This document shows positions 54,112-62,362 of a stretch of 64,000 bases of DNA, in pieces; the first letter of the stretch is position 1, and the number at the start of each line of letters is the position of its first letter. Source of the DNA: Flavobacteriaceae bacterium (lineage in GTDB: Bacteria > Bacteroidota > Bacteroidia > Flavobacteriales > Flavobacteriaceae); NCBI GenBank assembly GCA_002694465.1, contig NZMG01000007.1:1-64000 (forward strand), in the 5' to 3' direction. The notes under the pieces were generated by a model. It made no database searches and was not told the origin of the DNA. It saw nothing but the letters and a program-made list of their open reading frames with translations. A program made the position numbers and the translations under genes.

Positions 54112-54597
54112 TTAATTATTACATTTTACTTTAGCCATTTTATAAATTGGAGTTCTTGGACTTCCATCTGGTTTTTCAACTGGAAACTGTTTATCTTCCA
54201 TAATTTCTCCTAACTTATCTAAAGAATTCCAACCTATTGTTGGTCCACCATATTTTTTAAAAGCTTCAGGTAGTTCAACATCTTTGTTTCCATGTGAATA
54301 AATTCCAACAATTTTTTTTCCTTGAAGATAAGCCATTCTAATTTCATCATTTACCCATTTTCTTGTATAAGTCTTTTCCCCTATTAAGCAAATAAAAGTT
54401 CCAGACCAAGAAATTTGCCTCCTTAAGTGTCTATGTATTACAGCGTCTGAAGGCCTTCGTCCATCCTTATGTTTAGTACTATCAACTGAATAATTACGAA
54501 TTTTATAACCCTTATCTCCAAGCCTTTGTTTTAAAGCTTGAACCTTGTCGTCATCTTTACCATGATGACTTATAAAAACATTATGACTTTTACTCAT
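54112..54597 (-). CDS. TIR-like protein (DUF1863 / ThsB-like)
   Basis: Protein of 161 aa, a single MTH538-type TIR domain: NVFISHHGKDDDKVQALKQRL at the N-terminus, SWSGTFICLIGEKTYTRKWVNDEIRMA with the candidate catalytic Glu85, and KKIVGIYSHG. In Thoeris, ThsB proteins of this kind sense phage and make a signal from NAD+, which switches on a separate effector. Here no SIR2-type ThsA is present; the two-TM protein downstream could be the receiver. 4 bp after the upstream gene. Confidence 0.88.
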   Translation of the reverse strand: MSKSHNVFISHHGKDDDKVQALKQRLGDKGYKIRNYSVDSTKHKDGRRPSDAVIHRHLRRQISWSGTFICLIGEKTYTRKWVNDEIRMAYLQGKKIVGIYSHGNKDVELPEAFKKYGGPTIGWNSLDKLGEIMEDKQFPVEKPDGSPRTPIYKMAKVKCNN

Positions 54598-54601
54598 AAG
54601 T

Positions 54602-55579
54602 TCATATATTTATATTATCATTAATATTCCATTTTGGTGGATACCAATACTCAATTTCTTTATTTTTAGGTCTAAATATTTGTTTTATTCTTGAACGTCC
54701 AGAAATCCCCAAAACATTTGGATGAGCAATTCTAGCATATTTATCAACTTCACAAAATAAATTTTGACAATCTATCAACTGTAAAGGTCTTCCCCATAAA
54801 TTTTTAAAATCAATATCATTTTTCTGGAATTCTAATTCTTGATTTTCTGTTACATATTTAATAATATCAGATTCGCTATATCCTCCTATATCAGTAAAAC
54901 ACTTTTTTATTCCATCTAATGCTCCAGGTCCTGGAAAAACAAAATCCATTTCATCAAAATCTACGAGGTTACTATAATTAATATCAATAGCATATTGATA
55001 AGCAAGAAAATTCCCGATTGTTGGATATTCTTTTAATAAATTAAATAAGCTTTCTAAACTTTCAGATTGCATTACTTTTTCTGTTAAACCATCTTCAATC
55101 ATAAATTCTATCAATTTTAAATGATTACGATGTTTTTTAGAATAACCAAATATGCTTCTACCAGAAGTCATAATATATGCACCAGAATAAATAGATATTC
55201 CATTCAGTAATAAAGAGCTTAAAACCTCATCATATAATTCGAAATTGAACTCTCTATAAGATAAATTACCTATTCGATTTGATAAAAATTCCCAAGTTTC
55301 AATTTTATTAAAGGTCTTAAATAATAAAAGTCTAAACAAGACCTCTTTGGGTTCAGAACTATGATTATAGATTACATTTTTAATCAAATATTGACTAACT
55401 CTGTCGGATGCTCTATATGCATTTGTGAATTTATGTTTAATCAATATTTCATCATTCGTCCAGCATAACTCATTATTAATTCTATTAAAGAAAATATTTT
55501 GCCTTTCTGCAGCAAATTTCCAATATGTTTGATAAACTTCAGATTCTTTAGGTAACGTTTTTTTAATTAAAAATTCCAA
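54602..55579 (-). CDS. Alpha-glutamyl/putrescinyl thymine pyrophosphorylase / hmdU DNA kinase-like protein
   Basis: Protein of 325 aa. The family hallmark is near the N-terminus: WKFAAERQNIFFNR (20-33) and HKFTNAYRASDRVSQYLI (49-66), with FVFPGPGALDGIKKCF and C-terminal ARIAHP...RSRIKQIFRP. In phages such proteins phosphorylate 5-hydroxymethyluracil in DNA or build hypermodified thymine. A cellular copy within a TIR operon suggests use of a modified nucleotide as signal or sensor. Gap to TIR 4 bp; 30 bp after the MazG gene. Catalytic residues are not assigned by me. Confidence 0.75.
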   Translation of the reverse strand: MEFLIKKTLPKESEVYQTYWKFAAERQNIFFNRINNELCWTNDEILIKHKFTNAYRASDRVSQYLIKNVIYNHSSEPKEVLFRLLLFKTFNKIETWEFLSNRIGNLSYREFNFELYDEVLSSLLLNGISIYSGAYIMTSGRSIFGYSKKHRNHLKLIEFMIEDGLTEKVMQSESLESLFNLLKEYPTIGNFLAYQYAIDINYSNLVDFDEMDFVFPGPGALDGIKKCFTDIGGYSESDIIKYVTENQELEFQKNDIDFKNLWGRPLQLIDCQNLFCEVDKYARIAHPNVLGISGRSRIKQIFRPKNKEIEYWYPPKWNINDNINI

Positions 55580-55609
55580 TTTCTTATATATTTAGTACTA
55601 TAATATAAC

Positions 55610-56494
55610 TTATTTTTTTCCTAAATAAGTAAGCATTCTATTCTTCTTGCTTACTAATACTCTCCCTCCATTATTTTCAATTAATTTATTAAACACCTTA
55701 TAGGAATTAAGGATTGTATTTTCCCATTGCTTTGCAGAACAATCTCTTACTTCTAAGTCCTTAACAAGTCTTTGAACTAATTTTAATAGTGTAGTATCAA
55801 TATTCTTACTGTATTTTAATAGCTTACTATCTTTTGATTCACTATAAATAAGTAGAGAAATTAATTCTTCAATAATTTGTGCACGTGCTCCATCTTCATT
55901 TTCATCAATTTCTGGTTTACTTTTTCTTTTTCTTTTTAATAGTTTTCGAACAACTGGAGACCATCCTAAATGTGCTAAATATCCATAATGAAAAATATCA
56001 TGAAATCTATAACCATCATCTTCATAATTATTATCAGTCAATGGATCTCCTATTAATTCTCCATCACTCATTCTAACTATTTTGACTAAATTTTTACCTT
56101 TATCCTTAAATGGGATAAAATTAATTTCAAATTCATCTGGAAGTTTTTCATTTTTAGGGTAATCAGCATCATAATCTGTAAATGAGTCATTATCTTCTTG
56201 CAAAAACCGATCATGAATTTTATTTATATTTTCATTCGCAATTTCCTCAAGACTAATTTCATTTTGAGAAGCTATAGCAGATACATACCATAACACATCC
56301 CCTAATTCCTCTTTGAGTTTATTTTTAAAGTTACTATAGGAATTACCATCTCTTAACTTCTTTTTTAATTCACTAACAACGGAGCCAGCCTCACCAATTA
56401 AGCCTAAATATGTAATTACAATATTAGAGGTTTCATCCGCATTATAAATTTGAATAGTTTTTTTTGCTAAATCTTGATATTCTCTAAATTCCAT
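55610..56494 (-). CDS. MazG-type nucleotide pyrophosphohydrolase with MazG_C-like domain
   Basis: Protein of 294 aa. Residues 1-100 are a MazG domain: helix 1 GLIGEAGSVVSELKKK (31-46, metal-binding Glu) and helix 2 KEELGDVLWYVSAIA (61-75, EExxDxxxx). Residues about 125-290 carry a second conserved domain with DDGYRFHDIFHYGYLAHLGWSP (159-180) and ENEDGARAQIIEEL (199-211), matching the C-terminal domain of MazG-like proteins tied to nucleotide-modification operons. It would hydrolyse an (abnormal) NTP to NMP and PPi, giving substrate to the next enzyme. First gene of the operon. Confidence 0.82.
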   Translation of the reverse strand: MEFREYQDLAKKTIQIYNADETSNIVITYLGLIGEAGSVVSELKKKLRDGNSYSNFKNKLKEELGDVLWYVSAIASQNEISLEEIANENINKIHDRFLQEDNDSFTDYDADYPKNEKLPDEFEINFIPFKDKGKNLVKIVRMSDGELIGDPLTDNNYEDDGYRFHDIFHYGYLAHLGWSPVVRKLLKRKRKSKPEIDENEDGARAQIIEELISLLIYSESKDSKLLKYSKNIDTTLLKLVQRLVKDLEVRDCSAKQWENTILNSYKVFNKLIENNGGRVLVSKKNRMLTYLGKK

Positions 56495-56691
56495 AAGTTT
56501 TTTTAATTAAATTGTTAAGTGTTGACTTCTATTAAGCATTATAAATACTTAAAAATCAAAATAATTTTAATTAATAATTAACTGTGGGGAGAAATTAAAT
56601 ATAGTAAAATTTATATCACGAAATACTTATGAATATAAAAATATTACTTATACCCTTCCTATCCTATTTGTTCAAAAACTAACACTTATTT

Positions 56692-56723
56692 AAACCAACC
56701 CCTTAATTCCAAGGGGCTGGTTT
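56692..56723 (-). terminator. Possible terminator
   Basis: AAACCA-A-CCCCTT - loop - AAGGGG-C-TGGTTT downstream of the minus-strand gene at 56753; poor T-run, so moderate. Otherwise 56495-56752 is AT-rich with no gene. Confidence 0.5.
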
Positions 56724-56752
56724 CCACTAAAGGTAATTTCCTTCAAAGGGTA

Positions 56753-57556
56753 CTACCCTACCATAATAATCTGCATCCCATTGCCACTAGCAAGTTCATA
56801 CAAATCACCATTAATCTCCTGGTAAAACACAATACCCAAAGCAATCAAATTCGAGACGCTTGGGGTAATGCCACCACTTCCTAAAGGGATGTTCACGTTA
56901 AGTACAGTGTCCCCTCCTACGTCACCTTTCAGCAATATAGGAGCACTATACGCTGTACCTCCTTTACCGTTCTCCTCTTCATTGTCGGGTTCATAGCTGT
57001 CCAAGGCAGCCTCATAAGCATAATTACTTACAAGCCCACTTGCAAGAACCAACTTACAATGGGTCGCGCCCTCAGGAGCATTAATAAAAAAATCTGTATC
57101 AAAGTCAGGGATCGTAACCGTAACATCATTACGGTTAGCTCCAAGTACAGGCGCATCATAAGGTGCATAAAACTTACTGGAAAAAACATCCTTCGGGTTA
57201 AACTCAAACCCTATCAACTGCTCCTTATTAGAGGCAATATCAATAGTGCGTTCTCCACGTAATCCGGTTCCATTCTTATTTATTTTCTTCATAACACCTG
57301 TAAGGCGCGAAGAAATATAACTATCTCCCATAAGCCTTACAACGCTAGCAAACGCTTCGCGTACAGCCTTACCGGTTTTCGCGCAACCACTAAACTCCTG
57401 CATATTCTCACGAGTACGCTTAAAGTTCTGGTCGTTCAAGATGCGGTCTCTACTTATACCGCCTTTGGTCTTCACAAAAGACTCCCCGTCTTTTTGGTAA
57501 AACGTCAACCCATCTAGGGTTCCTTCTAGTTTAATAAAACTTTTATTCTTTGCCAT
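56753..57556 (-). CDS. Flavobacterial protein of unknown function (AKNKSFIKLEGTLDGLTFY family)
   Basis: Protein of 267 aa from the ATG at 57556; a longer in-frame start would only add an unlikely N-terminus. N-terminal FIKLEGTLDGLTFYQKDG...VKTKGGISRDRI and RENMQEFSGCAKTGKAVREAF form a conserved region I recall from several flavobacterial genomes, often in more than one copy. The C-terminal half has beta strands (VTVTIPDFDTDFFINAPEGATHCKLVLASG). No signal peptide. Function unknown. Its neighbours are repeat-rich and the operon beside it is probably acquired, so it may mark a variable site. Confidence 0.8.
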   Translation of the reverse strand: MAKNKSFIKLEGTLDGLTFYQKDGESFVKTKGGISRDRILNDQNFKRTRENMQEFSGCAKTGKAVREAFASVVRLMGDSYISSRLTGVMKKINKNGTGLRGERTIDIASNKEQLIGFEFNPKDVFSSKFYAPYDAPVLGANRNDVTVTIPDFDTDFFINAPEGATHCKLVLASGLVSNYAYEAALDSYEPDNEEENGKGGTAYSAPILLKGDVGGDTVLNVNIPLGSGGITPSVSNLIALGIVFYQEINGDLYELASGNGMQIIMVG

Positions 57557-57945
57557 AATCTTAAAATTTGGGGCAGGCGCACAATGGCGTGTACACCGTA
57601 CCTGGTTAAACATAAACTATATATATCAACTTGTAAACTGCGCGCTCGTTCCAAGAATGATATCAAAGCATGCAACTGTAAAAACAGTTTTTCAATAAAT
57701 GTGTGGGGAGTTAATCAATGCCATTTCAAGGCATTAGAAATCCAAATTAAAAACAAGAAATTTAATTTTGCAAACTTTTTCCTACAAAAAAATTTCGCCA
57801 AAAAAAGTTATTACGTAGTAATAAAGCACCAAAATTTTAACATTTTAACCCAAAAAAAACAGCACCCCAACCCCCCCAAAAACCAAAAAAATACCCCCAC
57901 CACTCCCCTTTCATAAAAACCAAGAAATTACCACCTAGAGATACT

Positions 57946-58000
57946 TGCGGTTAAAGTGCGGTGTAAGTGCGGTATAAGTGCGGTATAAGTGCGGTTTCAA
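57946..58000 (+). repeat. Five tandem 11-bp repeats (TGCGGTATAAG)
   Basis: TGCGGTTAAAG, TGCGGTGTAAG, TGCGGTATAAG, TGCGGTATAAG and TGCGGTTTCAA follow head to tail at 57946, 57957, 57968, 57979 and 57990. The 11-bp period is about one helical turn. The 57557-58461 gap also has a C/A-rich tract (57860-57910) and no credible gene. Confidence 0.8.
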
Positions 58001-58017
58001 AATACCCAAAATCCCCC

Positions 58018-58051
58018 TCCCTTTTCAGCAGAATAGGTCGCAGAAAAGCTC
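58018..58051 (+). repeat. 34-bp direct repeat, copy 1
   Basis: Identical to 58171-58204, with a 153-bp offset; starts TCCCTTTTCAGCAGAATAGG. The repeat makes a short plus-strand frame look coding, but the two copies give it the only internal similarity. Confidence 0.8.
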
Positions 58052-58170
58052 TAATTTAAATAGATTACTGTTAAATCCTTTCCGAAGGACTTCTAGGAAT
58101 AGTGAAGCCTTTAAACCGCCTTTGGAAGCATTAGTCTCCTTATTATTCTACAATAGTTCATTGTGTGGCA

Positions 58171-58204
58171 TCCCTTTTCAGCAGAATAGGTCGCAGAAAA
58201 GCTC
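58171..58204 (+). repeat. 34-bp direct repeat, copy 2
   Basis: Exact second copy of the 58018-58051 sequence. Confidence 0.8.
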
Positions 58205-58330
58205 CGAGATTCAGCCCAAGGGGCGCGGAGTTTTCAAGACGGTTTTGCATAGCAAAAATTCCTCTGAAATCATAGATTCACGGACTCCATAACAAATAAA
58301 TATACTCCGTAAAAGGCGTCGTTTCTTTTG

Positions 58331-58453
58331 GTTCGTTTTCTTTAGACGAGTAAAGAAAATGAACAATTACAAGGGTGTTATTATAATGGATTCCGTGTCG
58401 TTGCACGGAATGACAAGCAGTGAGTGAAATTACTGCGCTACGCTCGGAATGAC
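58331..58453. repeat. Inverted repeats and GGAATGAC pair
   Basis: GTTCGTTTTCTTTA (58331-58344) / TAAAGAAAATGAAC (58351-58364), one mismatch; ATTCCGTG (58390-58397) / CACGGAAT (58404-58411); GGAATGAC at 58407 and 58446. Dispersed elements of this look are known to me from other flavobacterial intergenic regions. Confidence 0.6.
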
Positions 58454-58461
58454 ATTAGCCC

Positions 58462-59181
58462 TTAAAACAATGTATCCTTATCAACAGGCTCCACAATATA
58501 GGGTTTGTTGGTGTCAATACCCCGTTTGTACAAATCCCTACTTACGGGATGTGCTTTAAAGGGGGTATTGGTAAACCCAGTGGCGATAAGTTCATTTATT
58601 TGGCTTTTATTAAGATCGTCCAGCCAATCTTCAAAATAATGTTCATCCAGCACCAAGGGCATTCTTTTTTTACGGTTATGGATTTCTGCAAAGAAAGGGT
58701 TCGCGGGTACCGTTAAAATGGAACAGCTGTATTGGTTCTCCTCTAGTTGCGAATAGATACCAGCAAAAGCAAAAAGATCGCTCCCGTCTTGATACTTATC
58801 TGTAGGTTGGTAACAGAAATACGGCATGGATACCCCATTTTCGTGATGGGGTTCAAAAAAGCCATCTACCACAATAAGACAACGATGTTCTTCGATGCTG
58901 TCTTTATAGGTGTTAGACTCAAACACCGTTTCGCTTTTGGCGTTAAGGGTGTTGTATTTCTTTAAAAAGGCTAAGGGGTCACCACTCGCCCACTCTGGTA
59001 CCAATCCCCACATAGCAGGAATGATAACAGTTGGGTCGTGAGTAGGAATGATTTGTAGGTTGTTATGCGTAAAGCCAGACATATGAAAAAAGGGATCATA
59101 GGTGGCATCCAGCATCTTCGCAACTTCCAAACGGTGAACGATTTCTTCTCTTTTTTTACGGAGGCTTGTTTCGAAACACAT
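58462..59181 (-). CDS. SRAP-family abasic-site processing protein (YedK/HMCES-like)
   Basis: Protein of 239 aa starting MCFETS, so Met removal exposes the catalytic Cys2, which forms a thiazolidine link to abasic sites in single-stranded DNA. Other conserved pieces are NTLNAKSETVFES, VDGFFEPHH (catalytic Glu) and IHNRKKRMPLVL with the active-site His. It shields abasic sites at replication forks. It is 34 bp after the cold-shock-domain gene on the same strand and may be co-transcribed. Confidence 0.94.
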   Translation of the reverse strand: MCFETSLRKKREEIVHRLEVAKMLDATYDPFFHMSGFTHNNLQIIPTHDPTVIIPAMWGLVPEWASGDPLAFLKKYNTLNAKSETVFESNTYKDSIEEHRCLIVVDGFFEPHHENGVSMPYFCYQPTDKYQDGSDLFAFAGIYSQLEENQYSCSILTVPANPFFAEIHNRKKRMPLVLDEHYFEDWLDDLNKSQINELIATGFTNTPFKAHPVSRDLYKRGIDTNKPYIVEPVDKDTLF

Positions 59182-59215
59182 CCTTAAAAATAGTAATTTT
59201 CTATGGTATAGGAGC

Positions 59216-59677
59216 TTATTTTACTAAGGTTACTTTAACTGCATTCATACCTCGTTGTCCTTTTTCGAGTTCAAAAGAAACGGCGTTACCTTCGTTAATT
59301 TCATCTATTAAGCCGCTTACGTGGGTGAAGTATTTTTCTTGATTCTCTCCATCAACTATAAATCCGAAGCCTTTGGAGTGATCAAAAAAGGATACGGTTC
59401 CTTTTCGTACAGGATCGAAGGCTTCTCTGTCTTCGTCTGTCATTTTAGGAACGCCAATAACGATGTCATCTGCGGCTACTTTTACTTTTTTGGAAGGGTC
59501 TGGCGGAGTATCTACTAGATTACCCATATGGTCCACATAGGCAAATTCGATACCTGCGGTTCCGTTTTCTTCTTTTTCTAACTTACGGGCTTCCATCTTT
59601 TTTCGTTTGTCTTCCCGTTTTTTAGCACGTTTTTTTTCTTTTTCAGTTTTACTATACGTTTGTTGCGATTTTCCCAA
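59216..59677 (-). CDS. Cold-shock-domain protein with Lys-rich N-terminus
   Basis: Protein of 153 aa. Residues 1-40 are very basic (KTEKEKKRAKKREDKRKK). A central linker follows, and the C-terminal cold shock domain (about 90-153) carries the RNP motifs KGFGFIV and KYFTHVSGL. Such longer CSD proteins bind RNA or single-stranded DNA. Compare the short CspA at 61704, which has only the CSD. Upstream of SRAP on the same strand. Confidence 0.92.
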   Translation of the reverse strand: MGKSQQTYSKTEKEKKRAKKREDKRKKMEARKLEKEENGTAGIEFAYVDHMGNLVDTPPDPSKKVKVAADDIVIGVPKMTDEDREAFDPVRKGTVSFFDHSKGFGFIVDGENQEKYFTHVSGLIDEINEGNAVSFELEKGQRGMNAVKVTLVK

Positions 59678-59789
59678 TGTTATGTTTTAAGGATTAATGG
59701 TACATTATAGCTTTTATATTTTAAATTCCCTATTTATTTTAAATAAATTTTTAGGGTCAATACAAATTTAAGATAAAAACTACAGCTCT

Positions 59790-60683
59790 TTAAATGACTT
59801 CCAGTTTATACCCTACCCCATGTACGTTGGTAATTTGTAGCTTCGGGTCTGTTTGTAGTTTTTTACGGAGTTTTGAAATATAGGTATCTAGGCTTCGTCC
59901 TACCACCACCCCATGGTCTTCCCATACTTTTTTGGTGAGCTCTTCACGAGAGATGGTTTGGTTTGGCTTTTCAGCAAAAATGATGAGAATTTCGCATTCT
60001 TTTTTGGAGAGCGGTATAGTTTTATTCTCCCTTACCAAAAGATGTTGTTCTGGGTACAATAAAAAATTGCCTAAGGTTAAGGCATTATTTTCATCAAGAG
60101 TATTGGTTTTAGGAAGCTTCTTTTTAAAGACAATAACTCCCACAGGAACAAACGCCACAAATAGCAATAGATATAACAAGGAAGGTTTATTGAAAATACC
60201 TTGATTCCCCTCTTTGGATGCCGTGCTCATGGTGCTTGCTATAAAATGAACTTTCACTTTATAGCATTGTTTTGGTAAGGTGCGCCCTTTACAAGGGATT
60301 ATACTTTCCTCTTCATTAGCTTTCATTTCGTAACTATAGGCCACTTCCCCATCGATACATTGCAATACTTCTACGCGGTAATAATTGGGAAGGTTTGCCT
60401 TTATGAAGATAGCTTCAATGAGGTCTAAAAGCGCATCGGGTTCAATCTCTAAAGGCTTTTCGAAGGAAAGTTGGTAGGTATCATTATTTTGTGCTATGAT
60501 GGGCAGCACCAAGGAAGTGGAATCTCCTTGAACCAATAGCAATTGATTACCCACTTCACGCAATGAGATTTTAGCCCGTTCGGGGAAGTCGTTTTGTAGC
60601 GTTTGGCTATTCGGAAACAAGCCAACAAACACCAAAAAAACGGCTAATCCGGCAAATGAAAATAGTGTGTCGCCTTTAAACAT
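59790..60683 (-). CDS. Membrane-anchored winged-helix transcription regulator
   Basis: Protein of 297 aa from ATG 60683. Unusual order: N-terminal transmembrane helix (about 9-24), an extracytoplasmic part (about 25-165), a second helix (about 170-190), then a C-terminal OmpR-type winged helix (about 205-297; FLLYPEQHLLV, LSKKECEILIIFAEKPNQTISREELTKKVW, DTYISKLRKKL, VHGVGYKLEV). The DNA-binding domain is on the cytoplasmic side, so it can act from the membrane like ToxR/CadC. Divergent from a secreted-protein gene, with repeats in between. Confidence 0.85.
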   Translation of the reverse strand: MFKGDTLFSFAGLAVFLVFVGLFPNSQTLQNDFPERAKISLREVGNQLLLVQGDSTSLVLPIIAQNNDTYQLSFEKPLEIEPDALLDLIEAIFIKANLPNYYRVEVLQCIDGEVAYSYEMKANEEESIIPCKGRTLPKQCYKVKVHFIASTMSTASKEGNQGIFNKPSLLYLLLFVAFVPVGVIVFKKKLPKTNTLDENNALTLGNFLLYPEQHLLVRENKTIPLSKKECEILIIFAEKPNQTISREELTKKVWEDHGVVVGRSLDTYISKLRKKLQTDPKLQITNVHGVGYKLEVI

Positions 60684-60722
60684 ACTGTAAAGTACGTGGA
60701 TTTTGGGCAATTTTCACAGGGG

Positions 60723-60789
60723 TTGACACTTCTTTTACATTCTTTTGACAGTTTTGAACCATAAGAAACCTAGTTTTACTAAAAACTAG
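60723..60789 (+). promoter_or_regulatory. Divergent regulatory region with direct repeats and palindrome
   Basis: Direct repeat TTGACA(C/G)TT at 60723 and 60745, 22 bp apart (two turns). A 20-bp palindrome CTAGTTTT-ACTA-AAAACTAG covers 60770-60789 right before the ATG at 60794. TTTG at 60744 and TAGTTTTA at 60771 could be -33 and -7 boxes with a long spacer. OmpR-type winged-helix proteins bind direct repeats. Confidence 0.5.
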
Positions 60790-60793
60790 AAAT

Positions 60794-61387
60794 ATGAAAA
60801 ACATCATTACACTTATTGCATTCAGTTTTTCACTACTTAGCATAAGTCAGGAGACGGAACTCGTTATTGTAAAGGCCAATAGTACTTGGGGGAAAGAAAT
60901 TATTCCTTTTCCCATTGAATGGGCTCCTAAATTCACTTTTGAAGGATTTGAAGAGCTTCGCTTTGCACCAGAATGGGATAAAAAAGAAAGTGAACAATTT
61001 TGGACCTTGGTAATGGCTTGGGAAGTTAATACCGACGTCCCTTTAACTGAAAAATCCATAGCCTTTAATTTTGAGCACTATTTTGATGCATTAATGAACC
61101 CCAACCATTGGGCAACCACTTTTCCTGCTCCTAGCCTTTTATTGGTTGATATTACAAATAAGGATTATCTTTTAAAGGATAAGCCTACAAAATATAAAGG
61201 GAAACTAAAGGTGTTTGATGGTTTCCACAGTGGGGAAATGATTTCTTTAAACCTTTTAGCCGAAGTTCTTTTTTGTCCAAATAAGCAAAAATCGATTATC
61301 CTTTTTAGAATATCTCCTCAAAATACTTCTGCCCCCATATGGAATGAACTCAATGCTATTGAGGTTTTACCCGAAGTCTGTCAATAA
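60794..61387 (+). CDS. Secreted protein of unknown function
   Basis: Protein of 197 aa with a signal peptide (1-18; MKNIITLIAFSFSLLSIS). The mature part begins ETELVIVKANSTWGKEIIPFPIEWAP and has hydrophobic strands such as APSLLLVDITNKDYLL, with an aromatic-rich middle (EQFWTLVMAWEVN). No family recognised. It is transcribed away from the membrane-bound regulator at 60683, sharing the repeat-bearing gap, so it is the natural target of that regulator. Confidence 0.8.
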   Translation: MKNIITLIAFSFSLLSISQETELVIVKANSTWGKEIIPFPIEWAPKFTFEGFEELRFAPEWDKKESEQFWTLVMAWEVNTDVPLTEKSIAFNFEHYFDALMNPNHWATTFPAPSLLLVDITNKDYLLKDKPTKYKGKLKVFDGFHSGEMISLNLLAEVLFCPNKQKSIILFRISPQNTSAPIWNELNAIEVLPEVCQ

Positions 61388-61652
61388 TATCAATAACCTT
61401 TTACTTTTGGCGAATGGGCAATTGAATGTATGAAGGATACTTTTTTGAATGATGCACGGTATACCTTCAGATTCGTCATAATTATTTCCTCCGGTATTGA
61501 AATTACTATCACCTTTTGAATAAAAAGGAGAAATAAGAAAAGAAATGAAATACGGCACAACTTCATAATGATTCGGTTTGATTCGAACCATTAAAGTCAA
61601 CCAAAAAAAGACTCTTGAAAGCATATTCCTTTCATTCCTAAAAAGATTGAAA

Positions 61653-61682
61653 TAAAAAAGCCATCACGAATGATGGCTTTAC
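61653..61682 (-). terminator. Terminator of the cspA-like gene
   Basis: Minus strand AAAGCCATCA - TTCG - TGATGGCTTTTTTATT. Confidence 0.88.
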
Positions 61683-61703
61683 TAATAGTATTGAGTTTGA
61701 CTC

Positions 61704-61895
61704 TTAGATTAAACTCACTTTAACAGCGCTTAATCCTCTATCACCTTTTTCGATGTCGAATTTTACTTCATCGTTTTCTCTAATATCATCTAGAAGATTT
61801 GTGGAATGCACAAATACTTCTTCGTTAGTGTCTTTTACTGTAATAAAACCAAAACCTTTGGCTGTGTTGAAAAACTTTACTGTACCTTCTTTCAT
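61704..61895 (-). CDS. CspA-type cold shock protein
   Basis: Protein of 63 aa, a single cold shock domain: MKEGTVKFFNTAKGFGFITV (RNP1), EEVFVHSTNLLDDI (RNP2) and GDRGLSAVKVSLI. RNA chaperone. ATG 61895 matches the family start; the frame stays open upstream but that part is probably the long AT-rich leader typical of cold shock genes. No gene is seen from 61896 to 62305. Confidence 0.95.
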   Translation of the reverse strand: MKEGTVKFFNTAKGFGFITVKDTNEEVFVHSTNLLDDIRENDEVKFDIEKGDRGLSAVKVSLI

Positions 61896-62305
61896 AATGG
61901 TTACTTTATTGTTATTTATTAATTTATTTATAAATTGTTTTATCATTATTTCTGTTTTAAAATTAAAATTCATTGTTAATTACTTTTCTCGTTCTACAAA
62001 GTGAACCGAATTACATTTATCTGCGTTTTACCATCGTATAAAAATTGAGCGGGAGTATTGATTAAGCCCTTTACTATTGTAATGAAGTAAACCAAATTAT
62101 AAGTTAAGCTATAATTAATTTAAGTCATATACGCTTTATTGTGCGACAACAATTATATTATAAGGAAAGCAAAGGATTGATTAAATTCTGAAGAATAATA
62201 AAAAAAGAAAAGCCGTTCTAATAACTAATTGACGTAAAGGTACTGTAAATAAATGACACATCTCCTATTAATTGTGAAAACGACGGTGATTTGAGATAAA
62301 GTCTA

Positions 62306-62343
62306 TAAAAAACGAACCCCATAATTTTAAAACTATGGGGTTC
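62306..62343 (-). terminator. Terminator of the OsmC gene
   Basis: GAACCCCATA - loop - TATGGGGTTC; T-run on the minus-strand side. Confidence 0.88.
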
Positions 62344-62362
62344 ATTAACAGGTAGATTGTTA

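Noticed and set aside
53420..54213. Plus-strand frames across the Nmad2/TIR genes
   Set aside because: Antisense shadows of AT-rich minus-strand genes with clear family motifs.
57946..58000. CRISPR array
   Set aside because: Units are 11 bp and contiguous, with no spacers and no cas genes.
57584..58292. Two plus-strand frames of 110 and 104 codons as genes
   Set aside because: The first is low-complexity Asn/Lys/Pro; the second is made by the 34-bp repeat. Neither has a promoter-start arrangement or a protein-like composition.
61367..61624. 85-codon minus-strand frame after the secreted-protein gene
   Set aside because: No recognisable domain or signal, overlaps the end of the plus-strand gene, and codon use is irregular.
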